From Gnetum montanum (taxonomy: Eukaryota; Streptophyta; Gnetopsida; Gnetales; Gnetaceae): a DNA stretch of 64,000 nucleotides. This document shows positions 9,585 to 20,939 of the stretch, piece by piece. A program made the position numbers and the translations under genes. The stretch covers positions 65,846 to 129,845 of the forward strand of contig MNCI01005181.1 in assembly GCA_015680685.1 (NCBI GenBank), in the 5' to 3' direction. Numbering within the stretch: position 1 is the stretch's first letter; each line of letters opens with the position of its first letter. The notes under the pieces are model-generated. The model was not told the origin of the DNA. It searched no databases and worked only from the letters and a program-made list of their open reading frames with translations.

Positions 9585-12222
9585 TGGCTGGTGGTTTTGA
9601 CCGGAGGTCTGCCCCTGCGTGAGAGGAGCGGCCGTGGTCCTGGCACCCTGATAATGAAGGGCACTCTAGGCGTGGGCGTGGACGAAGCCACGGCTTGAGT
9701 ACTGTCGCGTGACTGAGGGCGTACCTGGGAAGGTGCCCGTATAATGAAAGGTGGCCGTGAGGCCCCACCGGCTGCCGCTGAAGTAGTTGGTCCCTTTGGT
9801 GAGCTGGCAAGGATGCGCAAAACAAAAGGCGATTTTAGCGGTCCCTTACGCTCACCGTCCGTACTCACCACAGTGATTGTATAAGGATCGTAGTTTGCAT
9901 TCAACGGATCCTTATACACATGCAGTGTTTGGTTTTCTGGATGCGTAGGGTTACTGCTGTCTAATTTTAGATGACCTTCGTCGATCATGCGTTGAATGTC
10001 ATTCTTCAATGCCCAGCAGTAATCCGTGTCATGACCACACATCTGGTGGTAGTCACAGAAATGGTCCAGCCTGAAAGATCTCGGAACTACTGGTTCGTTA
10101 GGCAGAGCTAAAGAAGGGTCCTTCAGCAGTTCACAGTGACGTCTGTGATGCTTCAGGGCTTCCTCGGACACTTTCTTTGGTTGAATGTGTCCTACCGCTA
10201 ACAGTTGTTTCAGCAATTCAGAATGCTTTACAGGTAAAGCCGCATATTTTGAACGATCTTTACGCTCAAAATTTGGCTTAGGCTGGGGGGAACCTTTAGG
10301 GGCAGCTGTGGTTTGGCTGGTGCCAGCACCAGCCATGGCCTCGGGAGGCAGTGTTGTGGGTGCCTTCTTGTTCTTATTTTTTTTGTTTTCAGTCAGCGCA
10401 GATACTGTCGTTGTCGCTACCTTGCCTTTGTCTTTGGCTTTGTTGTGTGCGTTTTTGTAGGCAACGTATGCTAGGTCTTTACTGACCTCTACAGCATTTT
10501 GGATGCTTTGAACCTGGGTGAAGGCCTGATGTATATTGCCGGGGGAAAGGTAATACAGCTTAGACTTAATAAAGTCGTTGACAGCTCCCTTGAATATAGC
10601 CAGTAGATGGGAGTCCGCGATTGGGTCGTGGATCTCATTCAAGGTAGCATTCCAACGCTGTATAAACTTTTGGACTGGCTCGAGCGGGTCTTGTTTCACC
10701 CCCATAAGCTGTTCCAATGTGACTTCCAGCTTTAGGTTGTATTTGAAACGGGTCACAAATTGAGTCAGCAGCTCTTCCAAGGTTGAAATGGAAGAGTGTG
10801 GAAGAGCTCTATACCAGTCCAAAGCCTTCCCCGTTAATGACATCGCGAAGACTCAGATTAAAGTATGCGGCCACTGTTGTAACAACAAAGATTCAGATCT
10901 GAAGGTGGTTAGATGAGTGTTGGGATCCCCTTCTCCATTATACTTGGTAAAATGAGGGAGGGACATCCCTGGTGGCAACGATAGCACGGGGACCGTTGGA
11001 TTGATCAGATCATCCTAATAAAAGTCCATGATCTGAATAGTATCAGATCCAGCGGCTTTAAGGCATCAGACCTCCTCAGTGAGGGTCTGTATAAGCTGAA
11101 AGGCTTGGTCCAGACCCGTTGACTGAGGTGCCTGTGTAGCAGGCGCAGGGGGTTGGACCGGGAGGGCGACGCCAGGAAACGGAAACAACAGAAGAGGCTG
11201 GCTGGCTGCTGGCTGGGCAGGGATCCTTGCAGGCGGAGGGGCCTGTGAAGGCCACCACCTACTGGTTTGGGCATAGGGGTTGGCAGTTGCCTGTTGCACA
11301 AAATAGGGATAGGTATACCACGGGATCCCCTGTGGAACTTCCGCCGCAGGTGCAAATGGGAGCTGCACGCCGTACACCACAGACTGAGCATGTTGCATCG
11401 TTGGGTTGACCCACTGACCTGCGGCAGGTTGCTGGATGTATGTTTGTGGCTGAGTGTTCGCAGGTATTTGTTGAGTTTGCAGATGCGGAAGCGGCATGGT
11501 CTGAGCTGGGTGTGTTACAGATACGTTATGGGGTTGTATCTGCAGGATGAAATGGGATGCGGTGTCACCGGGATCATCGTTGGGATACTAAGTACCCGTG
11601 GTGATGGAACCACCGCCGCGTTATGGTGCAGTATTTGTGATTGCAACCTAGACGACTACGCGTTGGCCTGTGGAAGGACAGGGATTTGCGTCTGCGCAGT
11701 CGCGGCTGGGTCAAGAAAGGCTACCTCTCCGTCGAAAGGGAACAACGGATTTATGTGGGTGTGGGACGTCAGAGTATGGAACGAATGTTCAGATAGAGCC
11801 GCGAATTCGTCCTCTGCCTCTTCCCCATGCTGGGGCTCCACCATAGGTTGTGAAGTCTGGCCTCTGGCCATGACCAACTGTGCGATAAGTTCGTGTTGGT
11901 GTTCGGTCAAGGGGATTATGTCGTAGGCTATCGGCTTAAAATCATAGCCCCCTCAGTGGAGCACCTCAAAGTTTCACTTCGCCTCCAGCTCGGCTCGGCT
12001 AAGAGCCAGCCTCACCTGGATCTTGACGCATATGAAATTGTATTCTTCAGGGGTTATAACCGTGAAGATAGGCTCTTTCCCCTGAAGCCTCAATGAATGG
12101 CGCAATGGTCCCTGAGGCCCCGTTGCGCCAGGAGCTGGTCCTGTGGTTGCTGTAGGATTGATAGGTGCGACACCCAGATCGGTGGCGACCATGGCGGTTG
12201 TGTTTGAGTAAATGGAATCCAT
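9551..12222 (-). pseudogene. Element A gag
   Basis: Structural capsid/nucleocapsid polyprotein. It starts with the Met at 12222 (MDSIYSNTTAM). An N-terminal block with EEYNFICVKIQVRL (about 12070) is conserved in B, C and F, followed by a Pro/Gln-rich spacer (11497-11066). The capsid region runs from SLPPGMSLPHF through GEGDPNTHL, SLTGKALDWYRALPHSSI and FKGAVNDFIKSKLYYL. A zinc-knuckle-like CDYHQMCGHDTDYC lies near 10060, typical of Tat gag. Stops break the frame at about 11072, 11020 and 10854, each at a codon where B or C has Gln or Arg would fit. It overlaps the protease frame by 34 bp, in a different frame. Confidence 0.85.
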
Positions 12223-12446
12223 TGATCGATGAAATCGAGAGTAACGAGTAATCGGATCTAAAAGAAAATGGCTGGCAACAAAAAGCACAAAAAGGCTTTC
12301 TACCCTGTAGGATTTCAGAGAAACCGTCCTTGTGACCGATTTATACCACGCGATGGACCGTAGACTTCCTTAGAGGTATTACGTCTATGGTTTTAGGGTA
12401 TGGATCACTACCAGGGCTACCTGAAATATCCGGATCGGAGCCTGAA
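12223..12446 (-). other. Element A 5' leader
   Basis: Short untranslated leader between primer site and gag Met, about 225 bp. Nothing else is recognised. It is much shorter than the leader of B, which carries tandem repeats. Confidence 0.5.
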
Positions 12447-12465
12447 GGCCCTCCTTCTAGTGCCA
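12447..12465 (-). promoter_or_regulatory. Element A primer binding site
   Basis: TGGCACTAGAAGGAGGGCC begins seven bases inside the LTR end (TTACA). Element B has TGGCTCTAGAAGGAGGGCC and C a decayed TTGATGCTAAAAGGAGGGCC at the same place, so the site is conserved in the family. TGG pairs with a tRNA CCA end; I do not name the tRNA. Confidence 0.7.
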
Positions 12466-12471
12466 GAAAAC

Positions 12472-13920
12472 TGTAACAATAGAAAATGTCGGCAGCTGGA
12501 AATACCGATCGAGGTTCCGCGTATACAGTTTTAACCATGGATCCACGTGAGGGCTATGCTGGAAAAAGCGAATTCGTGGTGCCTTGAACGGTCTTGTCGA
12601 TCAGATAGGAACTTACGGGTCAGTAAAACGATGAAGACTACAGATCTTTGCGTACTACGATCTGATTCGGGGAATTGTAAAACGAGGGGAAAACGATGTA
12701 GACGAATTGCAACGATGATAATGCTAAACACGATAAAAGGAGGCTGACATAAGAGAAGCATGTAGCTCCAAGATCTACGCTTTGACTTAACAATGTGTAT
12801 TTTGCATGAGAAATTACACTGGGGAGTCCCCGATTACAGGATGTGAAACAAGCACAAAACAACAAGCAAAATGGTCTAAACAGAAGTCCGATCTACCTCG
12901 AGGGCTAAAGCTGAGATGCAAGGCAGGCCAAGCTTTACCGATCAATTGCTTCTGATTAATAGAGTCTTTTCAGCAGAACGATTACTCCTGTCACCGGTGC
13001 TCAAGGCGAACTGTACTCTGCTTTGGCTGTAAGGTGATAATGTCAACAATTGCCAAAGCGTTATTCTCTGTATCTCTGCTCCAAAGTGCTAAATGCTCTG
13101 GTGCTCAGAAAAATGCTTCTGCTTCTCTGATTTGCCAACCCTTGTATCTTTGTCAACTGAGGTATCTATAGGCCGCGACACTCCGTGGAAAAGTCGCAAC
13201 CTTGATGACGTGGGTCCCAGATATTTCGGGTCCCGTTGACTTGATCATTTTAAGTCAGACTGTGACTACGCACAACACACTCGTTTGCATGCTGTGCGTG
13301 TGAAGAGCTGGTACATGCTGAGCGTGCTTCAATTGTTTTCAGGCTGTATTACACTCATTCGCGTTGTGTTGCGTGTATGAGCGTAATTCAGTGTAAACAA
13401 AAATAGGCTCAAAATTGTTTTACGCTCACTACGCAGCTACGCGTAACAAAGCGTAAATAATGTGCAACTTACGCTCACTACGCAGCTGCGCGTGATGAAG
13501 CGTAAATAATGTGTAGCTTACGCTCACTACGCAGCTGTGCATGATGAAGTGTAAATAATGTGTAACTTACGCTCACTACGCAGCTGCGCATGACGAAGCA
13601 TAATCAATGCTTAACTTACGCTCACTACGCAGCTGCGCGTGATGAAGCGTAAACAATGCCTAGCTTTAATGATGACATACACAATGGTACGCACCGCCGC
13701 GTAACGAGCGTAAAGACAAGTTATTCATGCGCCGCGAGAAAAAGTGTCGAACTGTTGTGCTTCTCTGGACTCTACCTTCGACTATCTTGGAGCTTATTAC
13801 GCTCATTACGCTGCCATGCGTGATAGAGCGTGAACTTGTCCTTGAACAAAACTGATGCGTGCTCTCGCTTGAATTGCGAATCTTTGCCTGAGGCCGACTC
13901 GTAATTTTCACAGTGTTTCA
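12472..13920 (-). repeat. Element A 5' LTR
   Basis: Read on the minus strand it starts TGAAACACTGTGAAAATTAC at 13920 and ends TTACA at 12472 (1,449 bp). The start aligns with the element B LTR start (TGAAACACCTCAAAAAATAC). A TATA-like CCTATAGATACC lies near 13163-13174, at the place where B has CCTATAAATACC. Only one LTR of A is in the window. It holds a 49-bp tandem repeat. Confidence 0.85.
13422..13666. repeat. 49-bp tandem repeat in the A LTR
   Basis: Five units with starts near 13422, 13471, 13520, 13569 and 13618, exactly 49 bp apart. Each holds ACGCTCACTACGCAGCTGCG followed by a GAAGCGTAAATAATG-like half. The units are nearly identical, so the expansion is recent relative to the rest of the LTR. 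In LTR orientation it is upstream of the TATA-like site, where enhancer repeats often lie. Confidence 0.85.
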
Positions 13921-13953
13921 GCTATTTCCCTAAGGAAGATAACATCTCAACAA
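13921..13953 (+). pseudogene. 33-bp sliver of element D integrase between A and B
   Basis: Translates as AISLRKITSQQ, the segment that in other integrases here reads AIPLRTTTSQQ, and continues in frame with VCRFILDN at 32503 across element B. It is the only D sequence left of B in the window; the rest lies beyond A. Its last five bases (AACAA, 13949-13953) are the target duplication of B, and its first five (GCTAT) should be that of A. Confidence 0.85.
13949..13953. repeat. Target site duplication of element B, left copy (AACAA)
   Basis: AACAA directly precedes the LTR start TGAAACACC and recurs at 32498-32502 directly after the 3' LTR end GTCGCAACA. Confidence 0.9.
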
Positions 13954-15664
13954 TGAAACACCTCAAAAAATACGAGGTCATCCTGGCTTCACTAGGCCTT
14001 GGAATCCATGCAACACCATGGCAGTTCTTCAGGAGGAAAACACTTTGAGTTCGGGCCGACCAATTCAGAAAATTTTCTACTTTAGGTATCAACAGGTTCT
14101 AAGGGTCACCCCACCTAGTCACCTAAGTAGCCCGCTCGGTCGGCAGCCTACTCAGAAACAATGCAGAGTTGGCATCAGCACTCTGGGTGCACGAAAAACA
14201 GTTTGACAAGTTTTCTAAGTTGTGAAGTTGGCTATTGTATGCTATATTGTGTAGCGTAGCATGCTTCAAGAAACAATTGCAAAACGTAACATGACATCAG
14301 ATGTATAGACAGCCTCCTCACCCAGTTTCGGGTCCTGCGACGATGTCCCTTTCTGTCAGGAAGCGGTGGACTATGTCTGCTGCTACGCTACATTGAGCTA
14401 CAAGGTGTAGCAAGGTGTAGCAATCCTATGGAAGAGACAGAAAGCAACTCGAAGGGCAAGAGTAGAAAAGTATGCAAGCCTTACACCGCAGAAAACAAAG
14501 TCTAGCAACTTAACAGAGTTTCCATGGCTAAGGACAGTTGCTATGCTGCGTAGCGTAGCACAGCGTAGCAAAAATGCAATATAGGCATTGATGCCATGCC
14601 ACACCAAACATGCTACGCTACAATGAATAGCAAGGTATGAAGGTGGTTGCGTGACATGAAGAAGCCTCACCGAACCACTGGCACACACCCCTAAGTACTG
14701 ACAGCGCAACAACAGTGTGGCAGGTCCATTGTTGCAACACTCACAACGGTCATGAGCATAATGGTCATGTTGGCATGTGTGGCACGAGCAAGTTAGTGGA
14801 AATCTAGAGCATGTGGTGTCTAGACTATCCCTCCTACATGCCCTCAGTCCTATAAATACCCTGACGAACAACATTCAAAGGACTTTTACTTTTACTTTGG
14901 ACTTTTCAGACTTCTAGATTTTGGCTCTCTCTCGAACTAAGATCTTCTTTTCAGATGTTGAAAGAGGTCCTTTGCTCCCTACGGACCTTCTCTTTCTCTG
15001 GTTTTGATTTTCTCTCTGATTCCAGTTCAGCTATTCTAGAAATCTTTGGCCTCCTGGAACCCTTTCGGGCTAGCGCTCTCTCTGATCTGGTGGCAAGTAT
15101 TGTAAAGTTCTATTCAACATTGCAAATAGCATCTATTCCCAGTTGGCATTCCATTATGTCTTCACCTTTTCTTCTACCACCTTGGTAGAATCTCATATTG
15201 TTAGTCTCAAAGTCCGTGCCTGAGTACCCAAGCTATCTGCTTAATGCATTTGGGTTGCTCCCAAGGCCTCTACACTACATCATGTCGTGCAACCGGTTGG
15301 GCCAATTTCGGGCAAGAAAAATTTGTAGCTTCAAAGTGGTGAATTCCCTTAACTATGTTTTATTTGTTTTCTTAGTATTATTGCATACTGCATTATTTTC
15401 CATTTTTCCTAGTTTCAAACATCGTTTCGTTTTTGTTTATCTGTTCCTCGGTTCATCATTTTGCATTTTGTCCCTATTTTAATACATTTGTTGCAAAAGG
15501 CTATATAGATGCCGACATAATTCCCTGTCTGATTGACCAAACAATTCAGGGTGCCCTGTATCCACATGCATTCCTAGCATGGCTCTCCCATGGGTATGGG
15601 GTCGAGACTGTCATGTCCGCTGACCTCTCGGTGTTTCCAGCCACCGACGTTTTCGGTTGCAATA
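13954..15664 (+). repeat. Element B 5' LTR
   Basis: 1,711 bp, TGAAACACC at the start and GGTTGCAATA at the end (terminal CA decayed to TA; the 3' LTR ends GCAACA). Aligns with the 3' LTR along its full length. Confidence 0.93.
14851..14858 (+). promoter_or_regulatory. TATA box in the B 5' LTR
   Basis: TATAAATA preceded by CAGTCC; the same word is in the 3' LTR (31685-31692) and in the 5' LTR of C (44985-44992). Likely core promoter of the sense genomic RNA. Confidence 0.65.
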
Positions 15665-15670
15665 ATTTTC

Positions 15671-15689
15671 TGGCTCTAGAAGGAGGGCC
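15671..15689 (+). promoter_or_regulatory. Element B primer binding site
   Basis: TGGCTCTAGAAGGAGGGCC, six bases after the LTR end, matching the A site except at two positions. Confidence 0.72.
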
Positions 15690-15749
15690 TTTTGGTGTCT
15701 TTTCTACATGTCATGGTAGTTCTGTGAGCTTTCTACATCCTAATATGCA

Positions 15750-16385
15750 CAAGTGTGGATGTGACACCCTGTGGTTTTTCATGCTTTGTGCGGTGCAGAT
15801 CGGTCGCCTCGATGGTTCCTCGAGAACCCCATAGAATACAAAACCTCCAGTTGCCTAAAAAATTGCGTATTTATGGTAGTCTTTCATGCATCCTGCACCC
15901 CATAGTGCATGGTGCAAGGTGGTTGCCTTGATGATTCCCTTGGAGCCCTGTGAGACATAAAGCCTATTTGTACGCTAGTTAGCTTATCTACCTCATGGTC
16001 TTGCGCGCGTTCTGTGTGTCACCTCCTGTGGTATAGAGCGGTCACTTCGACGATCCCTCAAGGATCAGGAAAAAACTAGAGCTTTTGCTAGCTAGTTAGG
16101 TTACACATCTTACGATAGTTGTGCATGCGTCTTGTACCCCGCCTCATGTGGTACAAGGAGATCTCTTCGATGGTCCCTCGGGGATCCTGTGAAACGTAAA
16201 GCCTTCGTGGTAGCTAGCTAGCTCTCTAGTCTTACGGTAGTTTTACACACGCTTTGCACTCTATTACATACTGGTGTAAATGTGACACCCATTCGTGGTT
16301 GTTTATGCCTTGTGTGGTGCAAATCAGTCACCTCGATGGTTCCTTGGGAATCCAACAAAACATAAAGCCTTCTTTCTTGCTATTT
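15750..16385 (+). repeat. Degenerate ~115-bp tandem repeats in the B leader
   Basis: About five units, each with a TGTGGTGCA(A/G)-like word, then GGTC(G/A)CCTCGATGGTTCC-like sequence, then (AA)CATAAAGCC. Unit cores lie near 15800, 15925, 16050, 16165 and 16330. They fill the leader between primer site and gag. C has one decayed unit in its own leader (near 45850-45900). Confidence 0.6.
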
Positions 16386-16487
16386 TCAGATCTTCTTACT
16401 CATTAGCTTTCTGTTGCATAACTGCTGCATTCTTTTTTGCATAAGTTTCTTTTTTTTTACATAGCTGCTTGCATTACTTACTTGACA

Positions 16488-19148
16488 ATGGTGTTTGCAA
16501 CTACTGCTACCAACACTTTCAATGTAGAGTTCCCCTTCGACATTGGAACTCCCGTTATGGTCTAAGGCACTAGTGGTGCCGAACAACCGTTGAACCCAAT
16601 GCAGGAGACTCACCAATCTCTCAGAATCCAAAACCAAGGACCTGAGAGATTAGCCCAGCAACATGATCATTATACTTTCCTTTGCGTGAAGGTGCAGGCG
16701 AATCTGCCCTCAAATATGCATGAAATCAAAGAAAAACGTAGCTTTGAATTTTCGTATTGTAACGGGAAGGAATTTATTCCTACACCCAGCATTTCTTTAC
16801 CTCTAACGCAAATGTACCAAAGGCTTTTAGACAAACAAATCCAGTTGGCTAGGCTTAGGGAGAAACAAGACACAGCGTCCAACCAAGAGGATGGCTTTCA
16901 AGATGGGTAGGAGGAACTTGATTCCGAATCAGATGAGGGAGGTCCAATTGACCCCACTCCTATTCCATCTACCCATTCCTTCTGGGCTAAACCAGCACCT
17001 GTTAATACTCCCTTCATCATTATGCCCACTCTCCCACAACCCAGGGCCATGGTTGCCATGGAAAACCGTATCACTCGCATGACGTCTCAATGCCCACTCT
17101 CTTCTATTTCACCTGTTCCATTCGCTGTTACTTTCCAACCGTAGGCTGTTCAGTAGTCGACCCCTGCAAGGCAGCGTGTACCAACCACGAATACCCTACC
17201 ATATGTACATACTATGCCAAATCCACAAGCATACACAACTTCCGTCTCATTCGTGTTGGCTCCACCTACTATGGCGGGTCCTAGTCTGTCTACATGGTGG
17301 GCCCCATTTGCCTCTTCATCTGTTCTACAACCATCGTAGATGCTTCATTACATTCACCCTTAGACCAGCCCAACCCTGTAAACAGCATAGCCTGGCATGG
17401 GGCCATGGTCTATCTAGCTGATAACCCAAATGGTTTATCCAATGATTCAACCTGCTATTACTGCTCCGTCAACACCACCCACTAGGTGGTGGACAACGAA
17501 AGCAACACCTTTGGTGGGGGTGATCCCAATGGTACCGCCAATGGGTCAACCTGCCACCGTGACCACCCCACATATGGGGATCACCTCTATAGTCCCTCAG
17601 CCTTCTACAACATCGTTGGGTCTAGACCAAGCATTTCAGCTCATCCAGACCCTCACTGAAGAGATAAAATGCCTTAAGGATGTTGGGGCTGATACAATCC
17701 AAGTCATGAATTTTTATCAAGATGACCCTATCAGCCCCACAATACCTACTTTAACATTACCACCAGGGATGTCCCTCTCACACTTCATGAAATATGATAG
17801 GGAAGGAGATCCTAATGCACATCTCGTCACTTTCCAATCTGAGTCTTTGCTATTACAGCAATGGTCGCATACAATTATTCATGTCTTCGCCATGTCCTTA
17901 GCTGGCAAAGACCTGGATTGGTACCATGCATTACCATGCTCATCCATTTTAACTTTGGAAGAGCTATTGACTCAATTTGTGGCACACTTCAAGTATAACT
18001 TGAAGCCTGAGACCACACTGGATTAGTTGATGATCATAAAATAAGATCCTTTAGAGCTGATGCAAAAATTCATCCAAGGTTGGAGTGCAACCCTTAACGA
18101 AATTTATGAGCCTATCGCGGAGGCCCACTTATTGGCTATTTTCAAGGATGCGGTAAATGACTTCATCAAGTTGAAGCTGTATTACCTTGCCCCCCACTCC
18201 CTCAGTCAGGCTTTCGCTCAAGCCAAAAGCATACAAGACACAGTCGAGGTAAGCAAAGACCCAGCTTATATCACATATAAAAACACTTTCGCAAAAAAGG
18301 AAAAGGGTAAAGCTCCAACGACCACAGTAGCCATTGTAGCAGCTGAGGCTAAACCCAAACTAAACAACAACGATAGCAAAAATAGTAAGAAACCAATCGC
18401 ACAAGCGGCTAACCCTACCCCAAAGCCAGCTCACACATCGCAATTTGCTACATCTATGCTTGAAACATCTACCCAACCTAAATCTAACTTTGAATGTAAG
18501 GATCGCTCAAAATACACCCTGTTGCCTCTAAAGCCTTCAGAGCTCCTGAAGCAGTTACTGGCAGTTGGGTACATCCAACATAAGTAGATGTCAGATGAGG
18601 CAAATGTGAGGTATCAACGTTACTGTAAGCTCCTTAGGAACCCCTCTTTGGCCTTGCCCAATGAGCCTCCAGTTCCCAAGAGCTTTAGGGTAGACAGATA
18701 TTGCGATTACCATCAACTATGTGGCCACAACATGGATTACTATCTATCGTTACAGGACAACATCCAAAGACTAATTAATGACGAAAAACTCATGTTAGAC
18801 GAAAGTAACCCAGTATGTTCGAAAAACCAGTCTATGTATGTCTACACAAACCCCCTCAACGCCAATAATACTGGCTACGTCATTAATGTTATCAGCATTG
18901 ACAGTGATCCCAGGTTACCTAGGCAATCACTCATGGTTCGTGTACCTCAACCCAGTGCACCGCCATCCCTAGCAGTTGATCCAAACCCAGTACCGCCGTT
19001 CGTTCTAAAAGTCCCACCGTGGACATGCTTCTTTGTGCCGCTTGTTAGTAGGGCCGCACAACCCCACCAGCTAACACCCCTAGCTCTGTTCATCATTAGG
19101 GGGCTGATGCCTATAGTGGCCCCCACTTCTTACAACAAAGCTGAGTAA
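16488..19148 (+). pseudogene. Element B gag
   Basis: Gag polyprotein starting at the Met at 16488. The N-terminal block HYTFLCVKVQANL (about 16670) and FSYCNGKEFIPTPS are followed by a Pro-rich spacer, the capsid block (SLSHFMKYDREGDPNAHLV, SLAGKDLDWYHALP, FKDAVNDFIKLKLYYL) and the knuckle-like CDYHQLCGHNMDY (its last Cys is Tyr here). Stops occur at about 16561, 18024, 18042 and 18585, mostly TAG or TAA where A has Gln. Two frame breaks lie in the spacer (about 16910-17430). Confidence 0.83.
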
Positions 19149-20193
19149 TCTCCTTGCCTCGCAAGGTGAATGATAAGCTAGGTAGGCGAGACGTCAAAAG
19201 AAAGTACCATCGAGAGTATCGCTAAACTTGCATCCATTTCTTCTGGGACGAGTCGAAGAGGAAGAACACATCAAACAAGTGGGTGGCCAAGACTTACTAG
19301 ACACTTTCTCTCAAGTTAAATAAGCTCTGAAGCAAAAAAGGGCTACATTGAGCCTGTATGACCTCATCATAGCATCTGTGCCTCACCACGAGGCTTTAAT
19401 CTGCATGTTAATGGCAATTTCAATCAACGAGGACTTGCCTACGAAAGAGGAAGAAATACATTTGGTTATGCTCCCCTCTGTACCCTCAGATCCTGTGATG
19501 CCTTGATTGACTTTCAATGATAGCACCATCAAAAAAGACCTTAAAAAGGGTTAGGTGACTATGGTGCCCCTCTTCATCACAATTTGGGTTGACCAACATC
19601 AAATCTAAAGAGTACACATTGATGATGGGGCTGCCACAAACGTCATTCCCTTCTCTATCGTAGACAAGCTAGGTTTGGTCGATCAGATCAAACCCACCAC
19701 AATGACATGCATAATATCTTTCAATGGGGCACACTTCCTAGTGAAAGGTACAGTGCACATCAACTTTATAGCTAGGGATCAATTCCCCACAGATGCGACA
19801 TTCATCGTGGTTAAGGAAATGCCTAGGTTTAACCAGATCCTAAGAAGGTCATGGTTGGCGTAACTCAGGGCTGTATCCTCACCTATACACCAGGAAATCC
19901 ACTTGCCTTATGATGGCAAATAAGTGGTGATCCATGATGATGAAACAACAATGCAAGCAATTAGTAACGTGGAAATGGAGCAGGGTTTAGAAGTCACAAC
20001 TCTAGAGAACACGACATCTACTCTTGTGTGCACCAATCATCCAACGGGAGGATCAGCATTGCAAGTCGACCCCCAAATCAAAAGTGCATGGGTCGAGCTG
20101 CCCTTCCAAGTGGGAGGCGATGATGTTGGTAAAAACCCTAGCAAATTACTTCGGCCCTACACTCCGATCGGCTTACGACGGGTCAAGAGGTAG
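19149..20193 (+). pseudogene. Element B protease
   Basis: Decayed protease with RKYHREYR-like linker, LLDTFSQVK-ALKQKRATLSLYDLI, the active site HIDDGAATNVIPFSIVDKLGL-like stretch near 19617-19678 and FTARDQFPTDATFIVVKEM with ILRRSWLA. Stops replace Gln or Arg at several places (about 19321, 19504, 19552). The frame ends at TAG 20191-20193, overlapping a possible GT donor (20190-20191, AAGAG-GTAGCT), which would open the PR-RT intron. Confidence 0.75.
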
Positions 20194-20271
20194 CTACACG
20201 TATTGAAGTGACACCATCGCTACCTTACCAGTTGTTGTCCCTTGGGCACTTATTGACTTTTCGTTTCAATG
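20194..20271. other. Short spacer after B protease
   Basis: No gene seen. It belongs to the predicted sense intron. Confidence 0.3.
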
Positions 20272-20800
20272 ATATGTTATTTTTTTTAGCATTGCTACGC
20301 TATGGCCCGAAATGGCCTAAAACTAGCACTATTACTTCTTCACTTTCATAATATGTTACTTTTTTAGCATTGCTACGCTATGACCCAAAATGGCCTAAAA
20401 CTAGCACTATTACTTATTCTCTTTCATAATATGTTACTTTTTTAGGATTTCTACGCTATAGCCCAAAATGCCCTAAAACTAGCACTATTACTTATTTTCT
20501 TTCATAATATGTTAGTTTTTTAGCATTGCTACGCTACGGCCCGAAATGGCCTAAAACTAGCACTATTACTTATTCGCTTTCATAATATGTTACTTTTTTA
20601 GCATTGCTATGCTACGGCTCGAAATGGCCTAAAACTAGCACTATTACTTACTTTCTTTCACAATATGTTACTTTTTTAGCATTGCTATGCTATGGCCTGA
20701 AATAGCCTAAAACTAGCACTATTACTTATTTGCTTTCATGACGTGTTTCTTTTCTAGCATTACTACACTACAGCCCGAAACGGCCTAAAACTAGCATTAT
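20272..20800 (+). repeat. ~80-bp tandem array with GGCC(T/C)GAAATGGCCTAAAACTAG cores (element B)
   Basis: Seven units of about 77-83 bp, each TTTTTTAGCATTGCTACGCTA, then a GGCCCGAAATGGCCTAAA core, then ACTAGCACTATTACTTA. The core read on the other strand matches the A array core. The position is the same as in A: between protease and the 3' end of the antisense gene. Units are 85-95 percent alike by eye. Confidence 0.85.
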
Positions 20801-20939
20801 TAAAACATGAAAACTTTACATGGTACACAAGATAACACAAAATCAATTTACTTGCCGAAGTTTTTCATTCTATTCAAAATTTCCACCCATTGGCAATGCT
20901 GCAAAATTTTCAAAAAAAAAAAGGGGAACACCCATGCTG

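Larger units (their letters stand above)
1..13920 (-). mobile_element. Element A: Tat-lineage Ty3 LTR retrotransposon, left end outside window
   Basis: On the minus strand the order is 5' LTR (12472-13920), primer site, gag, protease, a 5.4-kb insert, RT, two RNase H domains and integrase, which runs off the left edge. The second RNase H is a known mark of the plant Tat lineage. It is inserted in the integrase of element D, whose reading frame resumes at 13921; GCTAT (13921-13925) would be one copy of the target duplication, the other being off-window. It is the best preserved copy here: CpG is common and its ORFs are the longest. Integrity is still broken by a frameshift in RT and several nonsense codons. 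Confidence 0.9.

Noticed and set aside
9082-9698. Plus-strand ORFs over A protease and gag
   Set aside because: Opposite-strand shadows of the gag-pro frame, with no own homologue in B.
11267-11926. 219-codon plus-strand ORF
   Set aside because: Lies over the Pro/Gln-rich spacer of A gag on the other strand; skewed composition yields long chance ORFs.
14398-14874. 158-codon minus-strand ORF in the B LTR
   Set aside because: Within the LTR upstream of the TATA box; the 3' LTR copy breaks it, so it is not maintained.
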